A stretch of 50,315 nucleotides of DNA from JBOGGX01 sp050744245 (GTDB lineage Bacteria > Actinomycetota > Acidimicrobiia > Acidimicrobiales > JBOGGX01), in NCBI GenBank assembly GCA_050744245.1, contig JBOGGX010000217.1:1-50315 (forward strand). The letters are read 5' to 3'. Positions 25,271-33,292 of this stretch are shown one piece after another. The notes beneath the pieces are model-generated. The model did not search any database. It saw nothing but the letters and a program-made list of their open reading frames with translations, and was not told where the DNA came from. The translations under genes were made by a program, and so were the position numbers. The first letter of the stretch is position 1. The number at the start of each line of letters is the position of its first letter.

Positions 25271-25914
25271 GCCAGCCCGAAGAGGGGCAGGCAGGCCTCG
25301 AGCCCGAGGATCTCGACCTCCGGTCGCCCGGCACCTTGGTCCAGCCAGCGCGGCCTGGTCATGATGAGCCGCACCATCCGGTCGGCGTGGTCGCCGTGGA
25401 CGTGGATGTCGTACCCGTTGTCGATGTAGCCCAGCGAGCGCGACACGCCGAGCGAGCGGGCGTTGTCGGCCCACGCCGACGTCACCGCCGCCTGCGCGCC
25501 CAGACCCTCGAACGCGAGATGGAGCACCGCGGCCCGCATGTCGCGTCCGATGCCGCGGCCGCGGACGTCCCGCAACAGCCACGAGGCCGTCTCGACGACC
25601 CTGCGCCTCGGGAAGTCCTCGCCCTCGAGCGTCTGGGTCCCGACGAGCCGGCCGTCGACTGCGACGACGAACGGGACCTCCCACGAGGTCGCGGTCCAGG
25701 TGCCGAGGTTGCGCCAGTACTGCTGCAGTTCGCCGGCCGCTCGCTGCTGGTCGGTGGGCAAGGCCGGATGGTGGGGGCGCGACGGGTCGACCTCGAGATC
25801 GGGCGGCAGCTGGGCGGCCAGGGTGACGATGTCGGACTCGGTGGCGGCGCGCAGGAGGACCCGCGGCGTTGTCAACTCCAGCCCGAACAAGGGCCAGACA
25901 ACGGCGGCGCTCAC
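25267..25914 (-). CDS. GNAT-family N-acetyltransferase (RimJ/RimL-like)
   Basis: This probable acetyltransferase has about 215 residues. The RimJ-type start is ELTTPRVLLRAATESDIVTLA. The acetyl-CoA loop is WLLRDVRGRGIGRDMRAAVLHLAFEGLGA (R-G-x-G-I-G variant), followed by AWADNARSLGVSRSLGYIDNG. The GTG at 25914 has only one base between it and a GGAGG stretch, so the true start is uncertain and the frame stays open to 26004. Its stop overlaps the convergent hydrolase gene by four bases. Substrate is unknown. Confidence 0.8.
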   Translation of the reverse strand: MSAAVVWPLFGLELTTPRVLLRAATESDIVTLAAQLPPDLEVDPSRPHHPALPTDQQRAAGELQQYWRNLGTWTATSWEVPFVVAVDGRLVGTQTLEGEDFPRRRVVETASWLLRDVRGRGIGRDMRAAVLHLAFEGLGAQAAVTSAWADNARSLGVSRSLGYIDNGYDIHVHGDHADRMVRLIMTRPRWLDQGAGRPEVEILGLEACLPLFGLA

Positions 25915-26025
25915 GCCTCCATCACGGTAGAGGTGATCGCCAGGTGAACGGCCCGCACTCCTCGAGACACCGGATCCGAACCCGACCAGCGAACCGGGCA
26001 CCACGGTGACGTCAGGGCGCTGGCG

Positions 26026-26637
26026 TCAGATGGCGCCCGGTCGTTCGACCGGGCACGGACGGGTCTGTGGTCCCTTCACGATGAGCTTGTACACCTCGGC
26101 CTCGCTGACCGGCCGGAACCGCCAGGCATCGACGCCGACGTTGATCATCCGGTCCCACTGCAGCCAGCGGTCGTGCACGTGGCCGTGGAGGAGCCACCGA
26201 CCCTCGTCGGCCGGCCGATGGGCAACCATGCGGTCGCTCTCCTGGCTGTCGCCCTCGTAGGGAAAGTGGCACGCCACGGCGGCGACGTCGCCGACCGTCA
26301 CATCGAGCTGCCCGTGGTGGATCTCGGCGAAGCCGGCGTCGATATAGCGCTCGTCCCAGCCCTCGGCGCGGCGGCCATGACCCTCCCAACACCTGTCGTG
26401 ATTTCCGGCGATGAGCCGCTTGTGACCGTGCAGCGTCGACACGAGCGGCAGCGTCTCGGCGATGCGCCCGAGCGCAACGTCCCCGAGAACCCACACCTCG
26501 TCAGATGGGTCGACTGTCTCGTTCCACCGCTCGACGAGGGCTCGGTTCATCGCCTCGGCGTCGGCGAAGGGCCGGTTGGAGTATCGGATGATGTTCTCGT
26601 GGCCGAGATGAAGGTCGGCCGTGAACCACCGGGCCAC
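26026..26637 (-). CDS. Calcineurin-like metallophosphoesterase (intact copy)
   Basis: This 203-residue phosphoesterase has all metal-ligand blocks: FTADLHLGH (D8, H10), WVLGDVALG, AGNHDRCW, ACHFPY and LLHGHVHDRW. The signature WFTADLHLGHENIIRY is typical of the YfcE-like family often found on phages and islands. The GTG at 26637 is the likely start, because earlier codons have no family match and would run into the gene upstream. A diverged, frameshifted relative lies at 48461-49040 inside the integrated element. Substrate is unknown. Confidence 0.85.
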   Translation of the reverse strand: MARWFTADLHLGHENIIRYSNRPFADAEAMNRALVERWNETVDPSDEVWVLGDVALGRIAETLPLVSTLHGHKRLIAGNHDRCWEGHGRRAEGWDERYIDAGFAEIHHGQLDVTVGDVAAVACHFPYEGDSQESDRMVAHRPADEGRWLLHGHVHDRWLQWDRMINVGVDAWRFRPVSEAEVYKLIVKGPQTRPCPVERPGAI

Positions 26638-26647
26638 GGAACGGCCC

Positions 26648-27331
26648 TCACATGACCTTGTTGTTGAGGACCTGGCGCACCGTGGGCCGCTCCTCGAGGA
26701 GGTTGGCCCGGTCACCCACCCGACGGTGGTGCCGACGCCGACGATTGACGGGCGCCCGCACCGCCGCAGCTCCACCGTCGAACCACAGCGCTCCGGGCTC
26801 GACGCGCTCGATCCACAGCTGGTCCTCGATCCATTCGTCGTCCGGGATCGAGTCGGGATCGAACGGCGGCAGGGTTCGTGCCTGCTCGTAGAGCAGCTCC
26901 GCGAGCTTGTCGGCCTTCGGCAGCTCGTCGCCGGCCTCGGCGCCGCGCTCGGCCATGTCCGCGGCCTCGTCCGCGTCGACGTAGCCGCTGGCGGCCAGCC
27001 ACTTGCCGAGCCTCTTGGTCACCGTGCCGCAGGCCTTCAGGAACTCCTGGCCGGCCATCACCTTGCGGATGACGAACCAGCCGAGGAACTGGCCGACTTG
27101 CTCGGGGATCTTCTCGGGCCCGAACAGGCGCGTGAAGGCCCGCTCCTCGCCGTCGTCGAACGCCTGCTGCCAGCGCCGGCGCTCGATTGCGCTGAGCGAT
27201 TCGTACCCGTAGCCGTTCATGCAGTCGCAGAACAGCTCGATCACCTCGAGGTAGTTGCGGTAGGTCCGCTCGGCGAGCCGCTCGGCCTGCTCGGCCAGGA
27301 ACGCGTCGAGCGCTTCGTCGATTGTGGTCAT
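26648..27331 (-). CDS. Conserved hypothetical protein with integrase-like N-terminal helical domain
   Basis: The 227-residue protein begins with a SAM-like/core-binding-type helical segment (DAFLAEQAERLAERTYRNYLEVIELF, read in parts) resembling the arm domain of tyrosine recombinases. It has no catalytic Arg/His/Tyr set. It continues GPEKIPEQVGQFLGWFVIRKV and VTKRLGKWLAASGY, then an acidic region and a basic tail ending PVNRRRRHHRR. It seems to belong to a conserved family of unknown function. It lies ten bases upstream of the phosphoesterase gene, so the pair is probably one transcript. Confidence 0.65.
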   Translation of the reverse strand: MTTIDEALDAFLAEQAERLAERTYRNYLEVIELFCDCMNGYGYESLSAIERRRWQQAFDDGEERAFTRLFGPEKIPEQVGQFLGWFVIRKVMAGQEFLKACGTVTKRLGKWLAASGYVDADEAADMAERGAEAGDELPKADKLAELLYEQARTLPPFDPDSIPDDEWIEDQLWIERVEPGALWFDGGAAAVRAPVNRRRRHHRRVGDRANLLEERPTVRQVLNNKVM

Positions 27332-27399
27332 CGGCGGTACGCCTGTCGGCACGACCCGATGTTCAGCCATGTCGTGGGCATTCCGTCACCTTGCCACGA

Positions 27400-27680
27400 G
27401 GCGCGCGTGGTGCACCTGGCCGCGGCCACGAGCGAGCTCGAGGCGCGACGGCCGATCGCGGCAACGAGCCTCGCCATCCAGGCCGCGATCAACGCGGCAG
27501 ACGCTGCGACCGGCCATCGCGTCGGGCGCCGTGCTGCCGGGGCACACCAGGAGTAGGTGCGACCCTTGCTGCGGCGGCGGGAAAGGACGGTGCCGAACTC
27601 GAGAAGGACCTCGCGCGCCTTCGTTCTGTGGCTTGACCAGGGAGTACCCGGACGGAAACCGGAAGCACCCGTCACGTGGC
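27400..27680 (+). pseudogene. HEPN-like protein remnant
   Basis: Frame-broken plus-strand segments spell parts of a small HEPN-type helical protein: HLAAATSELEARRPIAATSLAIQAAINAADAATGHRVGRRAAG, read in parts, up to a stop at 27556. Then, in a second frame, LAAAAGKDGAELEKDLARLRSVA runs to a stop at 27636. The order and spacing match actinobacterial HEPN-domain proteins often paired with nucleotidyltransferases. No intact start or partner is visible. The rest of 27332-27781 holds nothing else I can support. Confidence 0.4.
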
Positions 27681-27781
27681 GGCTCCAGCCGGCCGCCGCC
27701 CGAGACGGATCCCGGATGGCGATCCGGATCCCGGGATCCAATCGTGTGATGCACGGCGTCTGCCACGGCGCGTCACAACGG

Positions 27782-29056
27782 TCATCGACGGCGAGCGGGC
27801 GCGGGACGCTCCGTCGGTGCGGAGCGAGTGTCGCCGGTTGGGCTGGCGAGCTGGCGTTCCAGCGCCGTGAAGGCGTCGATGATGGCCGGCGCCTCGAACG
27901 CTCGGTTGCGCCGCCCGACGTTGACCTGGCGGACCCCGCCTGCTGCTTCGAGGCGGGTCATCGCCTCGTTCGTCGCCTGGAAGCTGCGGCCGATGAGATC
28001 GGCTGCGCTCGACACGGAGACGACCGGCGCGCCGGGCAGTGCGCCGATCAGAAGCTCGGCTGCCGATCCCCTGCGGACGGTGCCCGCCGCCGCGCGCCAC
28101 TCCTGCTGGATGCGGGCGACCTGTTCTTCGAAGGCGGCGGCATCGTCGACGGCGCGGCGGCAGGCGGCGGCGAACAGCCCGACCCAGCGGTTGATGCCCT
28201 CGTGCGCCGCGGCGGAGTCGACCCGGCCGCGGTAGCGCGTGCCGGTGAGACCCTTGACGTAGGACCGCGACCATGTCGCGAGCACCAGCGAGACCGGCAA
28301 GAGGATCTTCGGCGCGACCGCTCGCCGCCGGAGGATGACGTGGATGAGCGCGCGTCCGGTGCGGCCGTTGCCGTCGACGAACGGATGGATCGCCTCGAAC
28401 TGGGCGTGGGCGATCGCCGCTTGCGCGACGGCGGGGAGCGAGTCGTCGTTGACGAACGTGCACAGGTCATCCAGAAGCTCCTCGACCTGGTCGGGTGGCG
28501 GGGGAACGAACGCTGCCGAGCACGGGTTGAAGCTGCTCCCGCCGATCCAGTTCTGCACCGTGCGGATCTGCCCGGCGTGCTCGCGGAGGCGGGTACGCGC
28601 GAGAAGCCACTCATGCACTTGCAGCAGACCGTCGACGGTGACGGACTCTCCGGTGCTGAGCGTGTCGACCGCCCAAGTCATCGCGTCAATGTTCCCGAGC
28701 ACCTCGTCGGCGGTGACGTCGATGTCGGTCTCCCCCGCGGCGCGTGCGGCTTCGGCACGGAGGAGCCGGCGTCCGCCGACGACGAGCCCCTCGATGAAGG
28801 ACGAGGCCACCGACTCGGCGCGAAGGAGCAGTCGGGCCAGCGCCTCGGTGTCGGCGAGCGCGGCGGCGGACGCGTCGAGGGCGGCGATCGCTCGCTCGGC
28901 GTCGGCGACGTCGGCGGCGACAGTGCCGTCGAGGCGAAAGGCTCGGCCGACGAGCGGGTCGGGCACGTACGCTTCGTACTCACAGCCCTGGCGGTCCTTG
29001 CGCGACAGACCGGCGTCGAGACTCGACTGCCATTGCCGGCGAAGAACCTTGCTCAC
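27782..29056 (-). CDS. Fic-family AMPylase with N-terminal inhibitory motif and C-terminal winged helix
   Basis: The 424-residue protein has the complete Fic motif HPFVDGNGRTGR (His224), so it should transfer AMP, or another nucleotide, to a protein. The N-terminal motif SSFIEG (Ser85, Glu89) is the class II inhibitory helix that keeps the enzyme off. Residues ~330-400 (SVSSAADLIGRSFQATNEAMTRLEAAG) look like a winged helix-turn-helix, so it may bind DNA. The GTG at 29056 is chosen because AAGGAGG lies 8 bases upstream; a TTG at 29074 extends the frame. An inverted repeat directly upstream suggests autoregulation. Confidence 0.88.
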   Translation of the reverse strand: MSKVLRRQWQSSLDAGLSRKDRQGCEYEAYVPDPLVGRAFRLDGTVAADVADAERAIAALDASAAALADTEALARLLLRAESVASSFIEGLVVGGRRLLRAEAARAAGETDIDVTADEVLGNIDAMTWAVDTLSTGESVTVDGLLQVHEWLLARTRLREHAGQIRTVQNWIGGSSFNPCSAAFVPPPPDQVEELLDDLCTFVNDDSLPAVAQAAIAHAQFEAIHPFVDGNGRTGRALIHVILRRRAVAPKILLPVSLVLATWSRSYVKGLTGTRYRGRVDSAAAHEGINRWVGLFAAACRRAVDDAAAFEEQVARIQQEWRAAAGTVRRGSAAELLIGALPGAPVVSVSSAADLIGRSFQATNEAMTRLEAAGGVRQVNVGRRNRAFEAPAIIDAFTALERQLASPTGDTRSAPTERPAPARRR

Positions 29057-29065
29057 CGTCCCCTC

Positions 29066-29113
29066 CTTGTTCAAGGCACGATCATAACCTTGAACAAGAT
29101 GTTTCGTTGTTCA
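29066..29113 (-). promoter_or_regulatory. Operator-promoter of the fic gene
   Basis: CTTGTTCAAGG (29066-29076) and CCTTGAACAAG (29088-29098) are perfect 11-bp complements with centres 22 bases apart. A third half-site TTGTTCA lies at 29107-29113. A near-consensus -10, TATGAT, sits on the minus strand at 29081-29086 between the first two arms. A protein bound there would block transcription of fic. The winged helix of Fic itself is the obvious candidate. Confidence 0.6.
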
Positions 29114-29256
29114 CGGATCGGCGGCGGCATCGAGTGAGCCGTTTCGACGCGGCACCGGCCTCAGGCGTCCAGGCGATGTCGATTTCACGCGGTCTCGAAT
29201 GCCGTTCTCCCGCGGCCCGCGATCGCCGTCTTGCGTCCGCGGATCCCTCGGTCACC

Positions 29257-29976
29257 TCATCCCCACGGGCTCGATCGGGGACCGGTGGCCCGGCGGTGGA
29301 GGCACTCGAGCGCGACGGCCCGGCCGGCGGGCGTGAGCGCGTAGCTGCGGTCCTGCCTGCCGCCGCCGATGGACAGCAGGTCGAGGGCGCGCAGCAGGTT
29401 CGTCGTCTGGTGCCAGGCCCAGCTGATGTCGCGCTCATCTGGCGGGAGTCCGGTGTCGGTGGCGCGCCGACCGACCTCGGCCACGACGCCGGTGAGGGTG
29501 GCGTCGAGCCCGTGGGCGTGCAGCTCGCGGTCGATGAGCAGCGCGAGGGTGATCTCGCCGAGGGCGGCGGCGAACTGGTGGTCGGGCAGCAGCCCGCGCG
29601 CCGGCGTGCGCCACCGGAGCGCGGTGTCGGCGACCGCGGCCCGACCCTTGGATGTGAGCGCGAGCTTGCGCCCGGACCGCCGGGCGAGCCCGAGGCGCTG
29701 GGTGAGGTGGCGGAGGTGGTGCAGGTCGAAGAGCTCGTCCTCGGTGCGGGGCGGGCTGGCGAAGTCCCATCCGAATCGGGGCGCAGCCGCCTGCACGACG
29801 GCGCGGCTCAGGTTCCCGGTCTGGGTCAGCGGCTGACCGTCGGCGAGCTCGCCGAGGAACCAGCGTGGGCGAGGGAGCGGGTCCTCGACGCCGGCCGGCA
29901 GGTCGGCCGGTACACGGAGCGGCCGCGAGCGCGATGCGCCCCGGGCGGGTGGCGATCCTTTCGCTCGTCGAGGCAA
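29257..29976 (-). CDS. pRiA4b ORF-3-family C-terminal part (winged helix), probably truncated
   Basis: The ~239-residue frame resembles the C-terminal, DNA-binding-like half of long plasmid pRiA4b ORF-3 (IS1096 passenger-like) proteins. It has WFLGELADGQPLTQTGNLSRAVV, LHHLRHLTQRLGLARRSGRKLALTSKG and a final YALTPAGRAVALECLHRRATGPR. The usual N-terminal pRiA4b domain is missing. A short frame just upstream (GTG at 30038: VSRSTFGYNPDELDAVELGV) reads well but in another frame, so the 5' end may be frameshifted or rearranged. Function unknown. Confidence 0.55.
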   Translation of the reverse strand: MPRRAKGSPPARGASRSRPLRVPADLPAGVEDPLPRPRWFLGELADGQPLTQTGNLSRAVVQAAAPRFGWDFASPPRTEDELFDLHHLRHLTQRLGLARRSGRKLALTSKGRAAVADTALRWRTPARGLLPDHQFAAALGEITLALLIDRELHAHGLDATLTGVVAEVGRRATDTGLPPDERDISWAWHQTTNLLRALDLLSIGGGRQDRSYALTPAGRAVALECLHRRATGPRSSPWG

Positions 29977-30158
29977 GCGACGCCGAGTTCAACGGCATCG
30001 AGTTCGTCGGGGTTGTATCCGAAGGTCGAGCGCGACACCGTTGGCCGACCGCTCGTCCGGATCTCTGCGGGCGCGACCCGAAGCGCTGCGCAGTTCCGAG
30101 CATGACGGACGGGGGTCGGTGTCGCCGCGCCCCCGACGAGCCGCCAACCACTGAACTC

Positions 30159-31349
30159 CTACGGTGGGTGCTCTTGCGGCGCGGGTGTCCGCTGCAAGGC
30201 AGAGCCAACGATTCCTGCAGCACGGGTGTCGGCGCCGGGCATGAGATGGCCGTAGACCTTCAACGTCGTCGACGTGTCGCGGTGACCGAGCCTCGCAGCG
30301 ACGGTCGCGACGGCTTCGCCAGCGTCGAGCAGCATCGACGCCTGTAGGTGGCGAAGGTCGTGGAGTCGAGCCTTCACTCCGGACTCCTGGCACAGCCTCC
30401 GCCAGGCTTGGCTGATGCGGTCAGGGGGCAGCGGCTCTTCACTTCCCGGCTCGCGCTGGAACACGAAGTGGTCCTTCTGCGGCGGTGCGCCGGCGGCCAG
30501 GCCGAGCTCGACTGCGCTCGTCCACTGCGCGCGCAGGAGCGCGGCGGTCTCCGGATCGAGGCCGACCTTTCGGTGCGCGTGGGTCTTGGTGCCCTTCACG
30601 ATGAGCTCGCCTTCGACGTCGACCACGCCGCGGCGGATGGCCACCGTCGCGTGATCAGCCTCGAAGTCGACGTCGTCCCATTGGATGGCGCACACCTCGC
30701 CGCGCCGGCACCCGGTCGCGGCGAGCAGGCGAAAGACGAGTGCGTTCTCCGGGTTGCGTGACGACGCTGCTGCGTCGATGACAGCGAGTACGTCGTCGAC
30801 GGCCGGTGGCCGGATCTCATCGCGCTGCACTCGCGGAGGTGTGGCGCGCTCGATCGGGTTGCGGTCGACCCAGCCCCATCGCGCGGCCTGTGCGAACGCG
30901 GCTCGAAGTACGGTGTGGTACCGCAGCACTGTCGCCGGCTTGCGCTTGCCGATCGTTCCGAGGTGCTTGTAGAGGTCGTCGACGAGCTTCGGCGTGACTT
31001 TGGAGAGCGGCGTCCCTGCGAAGCCCGCCGGCAGCTGCAATACGAGGCGCCGGTACCCGTAGAGCGTGGTCGGCGAGCGACCGAGGTGCTCGATGTGGGT
31101 GAGCCACGCCTCGAGCAGGTCGCCGACGGTGATCGCCTTCGGCGCGACGACCCCGGCTTCGACCTCGGCAACGAGCGCTGCGAGCGCGCTCTGTGCCTGG
31201 CGCTTCGTCCCCCGGAACGATCGCGTTCGGTAGCGGGCCTTGCCGGTGATGTCGTCAACACCCTCGTACGCGCGGAGCTGCCAACGGCCGGCACCTCGCT
31301 CGCGCATCGAGCCCTTCATCAATGGACACGCTAGTCGATTCATGGCCAA
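30159..31349 (-). CDS. Tyrosine recombinase/integrase, left side of the tRNA
   Basis: The ~396-residue phage-type integrase has an N-terminal AP2-like arm-binding segment (GRWQLRAYEGVDDITGKARYRTRSF), a SAM-like core-binding domain (ITVGDLLEAWLTHIEHL...) and a catalytic domain. That domain has Arg in ATGCRRGEVCAI, the box LHDLRHLQASMLLDAG, GHRDTSTTLKVYGH and the Tyr in KVYGH. Several in-frame ATGs lie near the start, so the exact N-terminus is uncertain. The gene begins 83 bases from the 3' end of tRNA-Arg and reads away from it. It lies outside the 38-bp-repeat element, so it should belong to a second element on the left. Confidence 0.85.
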   Translation of the reverse strand: MAMNRLACPLMKGSMRERGAGRWQLRAYEGVDDITGKARYRTRSFRGTKRQAQSALAALVAEVEAGVVAPKAITVGDLLEAWLTHIEHLGRSPTTLYGYRRLVLQLPAGFAGTPLSKVTPKLVDDLYKHLGTIGKRKPATVLRYHTVLRAAFAQAARWGWVDRNPIERATPPRVQRDEIRPPAVDDVLAVIDAAASSRNPENALVFRLLAATGCRRGEVCAIQWDDVDFEADHATVAIRRGVVDVEGELIVKGTKTHAHRKVGLDPETAALLRAQWTSAVELGLAAGAPPQKDHFVFQREPGSEEPLPPDRISQAWRRLCQESGVKARLHDLRHLQASMLLDAGEAVATVAARLGHRDTSTTLKVYGHLMPGADTRAAGIVGSALQRTPAPQEHPP

Positions 31350-31431
31350 GAGTCATGGCCAATCAGAAACCGAACCTCTCATTCGGGCGTTCCGGCTAGC
31401 CTCGCAACGCCCTGACCTGGCTTTTCGTGGG

Positions 31432-31504
31432 CGCCCCCGGCAGGATTCGAACCTGCGACGCACGGTTTAGGAAACCGACGCTCTATCCCCTGAGCTACGG
31501 GGGC
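31432..31504 (-). tRNA. tRNA-Arg (anticodon CCU)
   Basis: The 73-nt cloverleaf has a 7-bp acceptor stem GCCCCCG/CGGGGGC, D arm GCTC/GAGC, anticodon loop TTCCTAA (CCU, reading AGG), a 5-nt variable loop and T arm GCAGG-TTCGAAT-CCTGC. No 3' CCA is encoded. The outermost anticodon-stem pair is a U-U mismatch. The 5' half up to the anticodon loop is duplicated at 49211-49248, showing that this gene is the attachment site of the integrated element. The tRNA promoter now lies in element DNA. Confidence 0.93.
31467..31504. repeat. attL: 38-bp repeat in the 5' half of tRNA-Arg
   Basis: The sequence from the anticodon loop to the first base of the tRNA is identical to 49211-49248. Identity ends one base inside the anticodon loop and exactly at the tRNA 5' end, which suggests crossover near the anticodon loop. 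The element lies to the right. Confidence 0.9.
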
Positions 31505-31570
31505 TTGGATTGTGAACGCCCTGGTAGGGGCGGTGGATCAACGCTACCGGTCGATGGGCGACTGCTTGTC

Positions 31571-31591
31571 GTGCCACACGCGTGCCACAAC
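31571..31591 (+). repeat. Paired GTGCCACA motif near attL
   Basis: GTGCCACA, three bases, then GTGCCACAAC, 67 bases inside the left repeat. The same arrangement, with only the three spacer bases different, occurs at 49086-49106 near the right end. These are candidate arm-type integrase or excisionase binding sites. The role is inferred from position. Confidence 0.55.
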
Positions 31592-31610
31592 GGCCGGCAG
31601 CGTCTGTGCC

Positions 31611-32534
31611 TTACGTTCCCGCTGCTGCCTTCCGCTGCGCCTCGAACGTCGTGTTGGTGAGATCGCCGCGGTAGAGATCCTCGTTGAGCAGGTGAAGGAA
31701 CGAGAAGCGCTCCGCCGGATCGAACACCAGCTTGCCGTCCTGGATGACGGTCTTCGGGTCGAGGCCGACCTTCCTCGCGTACTTGCGTACCTCCCCGAGC
31801 TCGATGTTCGCGAGATGGCCACGACGACGGATCTCGCGGAGGCGCCTCCACGTCCGCGAGTCCTCGCGGGCGACGCGGAGCAGCTCGGCCTCGCTGGTTG
31901 GATCCATCGGCAGGTGGTCGGAAATTCCCTCAACCCACCCCTGGACGTGCTTGTCGATCAGTCCGATGTCCCTGAAGAGCCGCTCGAACGATGCCTGGCT
32001 CAGGATCACGGCCCATCCAGGCCCGAGAAGGAAGTCGAACCCAGGCGAGAAGCTGAAGGCTGGCTCCTCCAGCTTCGTGAGCTGCTGGCCCGCGATGGCG
32101 AGCCACCGCCCGCTCCGAAACGAGATCCTCGGGTCGGTCCGCCGAACGAACGTGAGGCGCGTCGTGTCACCAAGCACGACCGCATAGAACTGGATGCCGA
32201 GGTCCAGATCGCGAGGTGCAGTGATCGGGAGTGTTGCGGCGAGCTCGGCCAGCTCAGTGAGGTCGGCGAGCTCGGCCAAGTCGTCGGCGTCATCGAGAAC
32301 GAACACCTCGCCTCGATCCAGCTCGGCGTCGACCGTGTACGGGACAGACTGCCGTCGCCCGAGATCCTCGAGGCTCTCGCGGGCGAGGTCTCGGAACGCC
32401 TGAGCTGCGTCGTCAGCGATGGCCAACTTGGCGGCGTCGACCTCGCCGTCAGCGCCCTTCCGACCCACGATGACCGAGACCGTCTCGTCCAACCTGGCGG
32501 CGACGTCGGCCTTGACGTCGTCAAGACTCGCCAT
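31611..32534 (-). CDS. kwaB: KwaB-like protein (DUF4868), Kiwa antiphage system
   Basis: The 307-residue soluble protein has the DUF4868 pattern: a strand-rich middle (IQFYAVVLGDTTRLTFVRR), then LTKLEEPAFSFSPGFDFLLGPGWAVILSQASFERLFRDIGLI, read in parts, and a charged helical C-terminus ending near HLLNEDLYRGDLT. From published knowledge KwaB acts with the membrane protein KwaA to block phage replication or transcription, and it binds DNA. It follows the kwaA-like gene by 29 bases. Family assignment is by recognised pattern, not by alignment. Confidence 0.72.
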   Translation of the reverse strand: MASLDDVKADVAARLDETVSVIVGRKGADGEVDAAKLAIADDAAQAFRDLARESLEDLGRRQSVPYTVDAELDRGEVFVLDDADDLAELADLTELAELAATLPITAPRDLDLGIQFYAVVLGDTTRLTFVRRTDPRISFRSGRWLAIAGQQLTKLEEPAFSFSPGFDFLLGPGWAVILSQASFERLFRDIGLIDKHVQGWVEGISDHLPMDPTSEAELLRVAREDSRTWRRLREIRRRGHLANIELGEVRKYARKVGLDPKTVIQDGKLVFDPAERFSFLHLLNEDLYRGDLTNTTFEAQRKAAAGT

Positions 32535-32563
32535 GCGGCGCTCCCGAAGTCGGCCTCATGCCT

Positions 32564-33247
32564 TCATCCTTGCGCCTCGATACCCCGTCCGCGTTCAACA
32601 AGAAGGGAAGCTCCGAGCGGAACGAGGCGGTGAGGGCGGTCCCAGCTGCTGACGTCGGTGCGGGCGATCAAGTAGTACGCCACGTCGTTCGACGAGGTCG
32701 CGCGGTAGGTGCGGTAGCCGAACAGGTACAGCAGCGGGTTGACGTGGACCCGGCCGGTGGCGATGTGGATCTGGATGATCAGCGCAAGCGCGATGGCCGC
32801 GATGACCGCTTGCTCGGTGGACTGGCTCACGTCGATGACCGCTGGCAGTAGGTAGCTGCCGACGTGGCCGATGACCTCGTCACTCGCGTCCTCGATCGAC
32901 TTCAGGTCGAACAGCTCAGGGTTGCCTCTGCGGACCACCCGCATGCCGACGACGGCGAGGAGAACGCCGAGCAGGGCCGGGACGCCGAAGATGAGGACCC
33001 ACAGAACGTCGCCGCGAGCCCGGTACGCCAACAGGGCCATCGCTGGTGAGAAGGCCATGAGGCCGAGCTCCACACGCGCAGACCGAGACCCGAGCCGCGG
33101 CGGGCGCGTCACGGCCGCACCGCCGAGGCTTGGTGAGACCGACTGCTCGACCCACTGACGAGGAGATCGCACCGCGCCTTGAGCGGGTGCCGCCGAGCGG
33201 CCTGTGGTCGCCGTTCGTGCTCGCTCGATCGCTCCATCCGTCATCAT
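32564..33247 (-). CDS. kwaA: KwaA-like membrane protein, Kiwa antiphage system
   Basis: The 227-residue protein has about four membrane segments (ELGLMAFSPAMALLAY, VLWVLIFGVPALLGVLLAVVG, VGSYLLPAVIDV and AVIAAIALALIIQIHIA). They are followed by the conserved-looking VHVNPLLYLFGYRTYRAT and a cytoplasmic strand-rich tail (VAYYLIARTDV). The topology and the NPLL-LFGY motif match KwaA, which senses phage attachment at the membrane and partners KwaB. The first ~55 residues are low-complexity, so translation may begin later. Confidence 0.68.
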   Translation of the reverse strand: MMTDGAIERARTATTGRSAAPAQGAVRSPRQWVEQSVSPSLGGAAVTRPPRLGSRSARVELGLMAFSPAMALLAYRARGDVLWVLIFGVPALLGVLLAVVGMRVVRRGNPELFDLKSIEDASDEVIGHVGSYLLPAVIDVSQSTEQAVIAAIALALIIQIHIATGRVHVNPLLYLFGYRTYRATSSNDVAYYLIARTDVSSWDRPHRLVPLGASLLVERGRGIEAQG

Positions 33248-33292
33248 GCTCCTCCGTCAACCGTACTGAGGGGGTGTGACGGTCTCGCTGGG

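Noticed and set aside
26035..26054. GCCCGGTCG-TT-CGACCGGGC hairpin near the phosphoesterase stop
   Set aside because: Lies inside the last codons of the gene with no T-run; could be chance in GC-rich DNA, so it is not called a terminator.
29826..30038. Short GTG-start frame VSRSTFGYNPDELDAVELGV upstream of the pRiA4b-like fragment
   Set aside because: The first ~35 residues read like real protein, but the frame then becomes Arg/Pro-rich. It may be the displaced 5' end of the neighbouring gene, and is too uncertain for its own entry.
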